Shown: piece after piece, positions 6,562-9,641 of the stretch
How positions within the stretch are numbered: the stretch's first letter is position 1
How the letters are laid out: every line of letters starts with the position of its first letter
Notes under the pieces: generated by a model
Database searches by the model: none
Seen by the model: only the letters and a program-made list of their open reading frames with translations
Told to the model about the DNA's origin: nothing
Assembly: GCA_950071955.1 (NCBI GenBank)
Contig: CATMOC010000100.1
Span: forward strand, 1-9,641
Source: an uncultured Mesorhizobium sp.
GTDB lineage: Bacteria; Pseudomonadota; Alphaproteobacteria; Rhizobiales; Rhizobiaceae
Length of the DNA stretch: 9,641 nucleotides
Direction: 5' to 3'
Position numbers and translations under genes: made by a program

Positions 6562-7557
6562 ATGAGACTTCTGAAGACCAGCATCGTTGCCGCCACCCTC
6601 GCCCTCACCGCCGGTTCCGCGCTGGCGCAGGGCATCGACGACCCGACGCGCGAGCCGTACTATTCGTCGTTCCAGGGCAAGCGCGTCGCCTACGTGCCCG
6701 TGGCCATGGGCTTCGACCTGACCGAGGGCTGGGCGATCGGCCTCAAGGAGGCGCTGGAACCGCTCGGCGTCACCTTCGACATCCGCGACCCGAACTGGAG
6801 CACGGATGCGGGCGCGCAGGCGATCACCTCGCTCATCGCGGAAAAGCCCGACGTGATCGTCGTGCACAATCCCGACGTCCAGTCTTATGCCCGTCTGCTC
6901 AAGAAGGCCGAGGAGGCCGGCATCTACGTCGTGCAGGTCAACATGCGCTCGAGCTATTCGACGGACGCCTTCATCGGCGCCGACTATGTCGGGATGGGCG
7001 AACAGATCGGCGAACGCCTGGTCGAGAAATGCTCGCCAGCCAACGGCGGCAGCGGCAAGGTGGCGATCACGCAGGGCGTGCTGACCGCGGCGGCCAGCGT
7101 CTACCAGATGCAGGGCATCGACAACGTGCTGTCCAAGCATCCGGAAATCCAGCTGGTGTCGAATCAGGCCGCCGATTGGGACGCCACGAAGGCCAAGAAC
7201 ATCGCGGCCACGGTGATCCAGCAGCATCCGGACCTGTGCGCCATCACCGGCTTCTGGGACGTGATGGACGTCGGCACCGCCGCCGCCATCAAGGAATCCG
7301 GCAAGGACGTCTACCTGCTCACCCAGGGCGGCGGGAACAAGATGGCCTGCGACGGGCTGAACAACGGCACCTACTCGGAAGTGGTCGTCTACTTCGTGCC
7401 CGGCCAGGCGCGCGACATGGCGACCATGATCAAGCAGATGCTGCAGCTCAAGCAGGCGCCGGGCACCACGAAGACGACGCTGTTCACGCCGCTGACCTTC
7501 CTGACGAAGGAGAACATGACGCCGTCGTCCTGCTGGTCGCTGCCCGGCCAGAACTGA
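6562..7557 (+). CDS. Periplasmic sugar-binding protein of the ABC importer (Peripla_BP_4 family)
   Basis: 331 residues. It starts with a classical Sec signal peptide: positive MRLLK, hydrophobic core, and a likely signal peptidase I site after ALA at residue 22. The mature part has the type I two-lobe binding fold of ribose/galactose-binding proteins. VAYVPVAMGFDLTEGWAIGL (42-61) is the first strand and helix, ITSLIAEKPDVIVVHNPD (88-105) fits the usual repeat-and-sugar-pocket region, and KVAITQG (166-172) and DLCAITGFWDVMDVGTAAAI (224-243) form the second lobe. Four cysteines (157, 226, 263, 324) are present in the mature, exported protein and may form disulfides, which is unusual for this family. 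The ribosome binding site AGGGAGGAG (6547-6555) is the strongest in the operon, and a stable hairpin follows the gene, fitting the high amount of binding protein needed. The protein should hand its ligand to the two flanking permeases. Confidence 0.92.
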   Translation: MRLLKTSIVAATLALTAGSALAQGIDDPTREPYYSSFQGKRVAYVPVAMGFDLTEGWAIGLKEALEPLGVTFDIRDPNWSTDAGAQAITSLIAEKPDVIVVHNPDVQSYARLLKKAEEAGIYVVQVNMRSSYSTDAFIGADYVGMGEQIGERLVEKCSPANGGSGKVAITQGVLTAAASVYQMQGIDNVLSKHPEIQLVSNQAADWDATKAKNIAATVIQQHPDLCAITGFWDVMDVGTAAAIKESGKDVYLLTQGGGNKMACDGLNNGTYSEVVVYFVPGQARDMATMIKQMLQLKQAPGTTKTTLFTPLTFLTKENMTPSSCWSLPGQN

Positions 7558-7564
7558 TCGAACG

Positions 7565-7595
7565 CGGCGCGGGCGACGCTAGGTCGTCCGCGCTG
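7565..7595 (+). promoter_or_regulatory. Strong intercistronic stem-loop after the binding-protein gene
   Basis: A 13-bp stem, 7565-7577 pairing with 7583-7595, with two G-U pairs and the loop GCTAG, begins eight bases after the binding-protein stop codon. No T-run follows, so it is not a standard intrinsic terminator. Such hairpins between a binding-protein gene and its permease gene commonly protect the upstream mRNA from 3' exonucleases and lower expression of the next gene; this role is inferred here from structure and position. Confidence 0.65.
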
Positions 7596-7625
7596 GCAAT
7601 GCCTCATTGAACCGAGCAAACCGCC

Positions 7626-9641
7626 ATGACCGTGTCTGACACGATCGCGCGCTGGCGCTACCGTGCCGTGCCCGACCACCTCTTGGGCGAGATCCTCAGC
7701 AAGCGCTGGATCGACAACGTCATCCCGCTCCTCATCCTGTTCCTCGTCGTGGCGGTTTTCGGATCGCTGATCCCCGACTTCTTCGGCGCCGCCAGCGTCT
7801 CGAACCTGATGCGGCAGTGGGGCGAGTTCGGACTGGTGGCGCTGGCGCTCATGATCGTCATGGTGGCGGGCGGCATCGATCTCAGCGTCGGGTCGGTCTT
7901 CGCGCTCGGCAACATCGTCGCGCTCGGTCTGCTCAGCGTTGCCGAATGGCCGGTGCCGGCGGTCATCGCGGCGACGCTCGCCTGCGGAGCCGCGGCCGGC
8001 CTGATCAACGGCCTCTTGGTCGGCTACCTGCGGCTGCGCGCCTTCCTCACCACGCTGGTCACGCTGATCATCGTGCGCGCCGTGGTCGACATGCTGCTGC
8101 TCAACTATTCGGTGGCCATCGCCGCCGCCTTCCCCGATTCCGACCTCTGGTACTATTTCGGCGAGGGCTACGTGCTCGGCGTGCCGTTCAGCGTCACGGT
8201 CACGCTCGCCCTGGCGCTGGTGCTGCATCTCGTCCTGTCGCGCAGCCGCGCCGGCTGGCACGTGTTGGCGGTCGGCGGTTCGCGGCGCTCGGCGCACAAT
8301 GTCGGCATTTCGGTGCGCCGGGTCATCTGCCTGACCTACGTGGTCTCCGGCACGCTCGCCGCGCTGGCCGGCCTGCTGTTCGCCTCGCGTCTGGGCGGAG
8401 CGGGGGCCGATACCGGCATCGGGCTGGAGATCGCGGCGCTGACGGCGGCGGTGCTGGGCGGCAACAGCCTCGGCGGCGGGCGCGGCTCGGCCGCGAAGGC
8501 CATCATCGGCTCGGTCACCGTCATGATCATGGTCAACAGCCTCGTCCGCCTCGGGGTCACGAGCGGCGCCAACTCGCTGCTTCTCGGCATGGTGCTCTTG
8601 GCGGCGGTGGCCATCGACGTGCGCTGGCTGAAGAACCGGCACAAGTTCCTGTCGAAGGTCTACGTGTCGCCGACCTATTCGGAACTGCCGCCGGCGCCGG
8701 CCACCGACGGCGCCTCGCCTTACGCGCTAAACGACCGGCTGCGCCCCGTGGAACGCATCGGACTCGGCCGCATCGACGGGCCTGAGGACGTCATCCTCGA
8801 CGAGGACGACAACATCTATGTCGGCAACCGCACCGGCGACATCGTGCGCTTCCTGGCGCCCGACTACGAGCGGCAGGAAATCTTCGCCCATACCGGCGGA
8901 CGGCCGCTCGGCATGGCCTTCGCCAAAGACGGTTCGCTGCTGTGCTGCATCGGCGGCATGGGCCTCTACCGGATCGGCCGCGACCGCAGCATCGAGAAGC
9001 TGACCGACGAGACGAACCGCTCCTGGTTCTCCGTCATCGACGATTCGCGCCTGAGGCTCGCCGACGACCTCGACATCGCGCCGGACGGACGCGTCTTCTT
9101 CAGCGAGGCGACCGTGCGATACGAAATGCACGACTGGCCCGTGGACTGCCTGGAATCGCGCGGCAACGGACGCATCATCTGCTTCGACCCGAAGACGGGC
9201 TCGACACGAACCGTCCTGAAGAACCTGGTCTTCCCGAACGGTATCTGCATGACGCATGACGGCCAGTCCTTCCTGTTCGCCGAGACCTGGGCGTGCCGTG
9301 TCAGCCGCTACTGGTTCGACGGGCCGAAGAAGGGCAGCGTCGAGCCGGTCATCGGCGACCTGCCGGGCTATCCGGACAACATCAATCGCGCCTCCGACGG
9401 CACCTATTGGCTGGCGCTGGTGGGCATCCGCACGCCCTCGCTCGACCTGGCGCTGAAGATGCCCGGCTTCCGCAAGCGCATGGCGCGTCGCATCGCGCCC
9501 GACGAATGGCTCTATCCCAACATCAACACCGGCTGCGTCGTGCGCTTCGACGAGGCGGGCCGCATTGTCGAGACGCTGTGGGACTTCGGCGGCGAGAACC
9601 ATCCGAGGATCACCTCCATGCGCGAACACAGGGGCCACCTC
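7626..9641 (+). CDS. ABC permease fused to a SMP-30/strictosidine-synthase-like beta-propeller (3' end outside window)
   Basis: One uninterrupted frame of 672 codons from the ATG at 7626, open at the window's end. Residues 1 to about 332 are a second RbsC-type permease: hydrophobic helices from residue 32, AGGIDLSVGSVFALG (81-95), coupling segment WHVLAVGGSRRSAHNVGIS (211-229) and VLGGNSLGGGRGS (276-288). A basic stretch DVRWLKNRHKFLSK (331-344) and a Pro/Ala linker (345-365) lead to a soluble six-bladed propeller from about 375: GPEDV (385-389), ADDLDIAPDGRVFFSE (479-494), FPNGICMTHDGQSFLFAET (536-554) and LPGYPDNINRASDGTYW (579-595). The last is the hallmark of strictosidine-synthase/APMAP-like and SMP-30 proteins. 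By analogy with paraoxonase and SMP-30, E387, D481 (Asn in many relatives), N538 and D584/N585 would bind the catalytic metal for lactone or ester hydrolysis. Both the N-terminus and the linker are rich in Arg/Lys, so the propeller should be cytoplasmic. The ribosome binding site is weak (GAG, 7613-7615). Only the final blade's end is missing. Confidence 0.9.
   Translation, partial: MTVSDTIARWRYRAVPDHLLGEILSKRWIDNVIPLLILFLVVAVFGSLIPDFFGAASVSNLMRQWGEFGLVALALMIVMVAGGIDLSVGSVFALGNIVALGLLSVAEWPVPAVIAATLACGAAAGLINGLLVGYLRLRAFLTTLVTLIIVRAVVDMLLLNYSVAIAAAFPDSDLWYYFGEGYVLGVPFSVTVTLALALVLHLVLSRSRAGWHVLAVGGSRRSAHNVGISVRRVICLTYVVSGTLAALAGLLFASRLGGAGADTGIGLEIAALTAAVLGGNSLGGGRGSAAKAIIGSVTVMIMVNSLVRLGVTSGANSLLLGMVLLAAVAIDVRWLKNRHKFLSKVYVSPTYSELPPAPATDGASPYALNDRLRPVERIGLGRIDGPEDVILDEDDNIYVGNRTGDIVRFLAPDYERQEIFAHTGGRPLGMAFAKDGSLLCCIGGMGLYRIGRDRSIEKLTDETNRSWFSVIDDSRLRLADDLDIAPDGRVFFSEATVRYEMHDWPVDCLESRGNGRIICFDPKTGSTRTVLKNLVFPNGICMTHDGQSFLFAETWACRVSRYWFDGPKKGSVEPVIGDLPGYPDNINRASDGTYWLALVGIRTPSLDLALKMPGFRKRMARRIAPDEWLYPNINTGCVVRFDEAGRIVETLWDFGGENHPRITSMREHRGHL

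Noticed and set aside
5619..7610. 663-codon + strand open frame across the first permease and binding-protein genes
   Set aside because: Low-complexity Arg/His/Gly-rich translation in a shifted frame; the overlapping frames encode clear transporter proteins with ribosome binding sites.
7389..8642. 417-codon minus-strand frame opposite the second permease
   Set aside because: Low-complexity Glu/Asp/Arg/His-rich sequence typical of the antisense of hydrophobic GC-rich genes; no motifs.

Overview
The window is GC-rich chromosomal DNA. Its gene content fits an alphaproteobacterium of the Hyphomicrobiales (Rhizobiales), probably a Mesorhizobium/Aminobacter/Phyllobacteriaceae-type organism. I infer this from the betaine-type aldehyde dehydrogenase, the ETF-beta lysine methyltransferase homologue beside a tRNA-Pro, the mannose-sugar enzyme with an AGE-type isomerase domain, and a CUT2 sugar ABC operon. 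No mobile element, CRISPR array or rRNA is visible.

Left part (1-3161): the 3' end of a betaine aldehyde dehydrogenase gene (betB, + strand) converges, 18 bases apart, with a long minus-strand gene. That gene fuses a ManC-type mannose-1-phosphate guanylyltransferase to an AGE-family isomerase/epimerase. The two domains could make mannose-6-phosphate and GDP-mannose for surface polysaccharide, although the step between them (phosphomannomutase) would have to come from elsewhere.

Middle (3162-4360): a 246-base spacer carries a good sigma70-type promoter for a tRNA-Pro(CGG) with an encoded CCA end. It is followed by a SAM-dependent methyltransferase of the ETF-beta lysine methyltransferase type. 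The conserved N-terminus of this protein is readable upstream of the first standard start codon, so its start is uncertain.

Right part (4361-9641): a minus-strand AraC-family regulator is divergent from a CUT2-type (ribose-like) ABC importer operon. The operon runs permease, periplasmic binding protein, strong intercistronic hairpin, then a second permease whose C-terminus continues without a stop into a six-bladed beta-propeller of the SMP-30/gluconolactonase/strictosidine-synthase-like superfamily. The last gene is open to the window's end. The ATP-binding subunit is not in the window and is probably downstream. The most interesting feature is this permease-lactonase fusion. The positive-inside rule puts the propeller on the cytoplasmic side, suggesting that a sugar lactone or ester is imported and then hydrolysed at the channel exit. 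The substrate cannot be read from the sequence.
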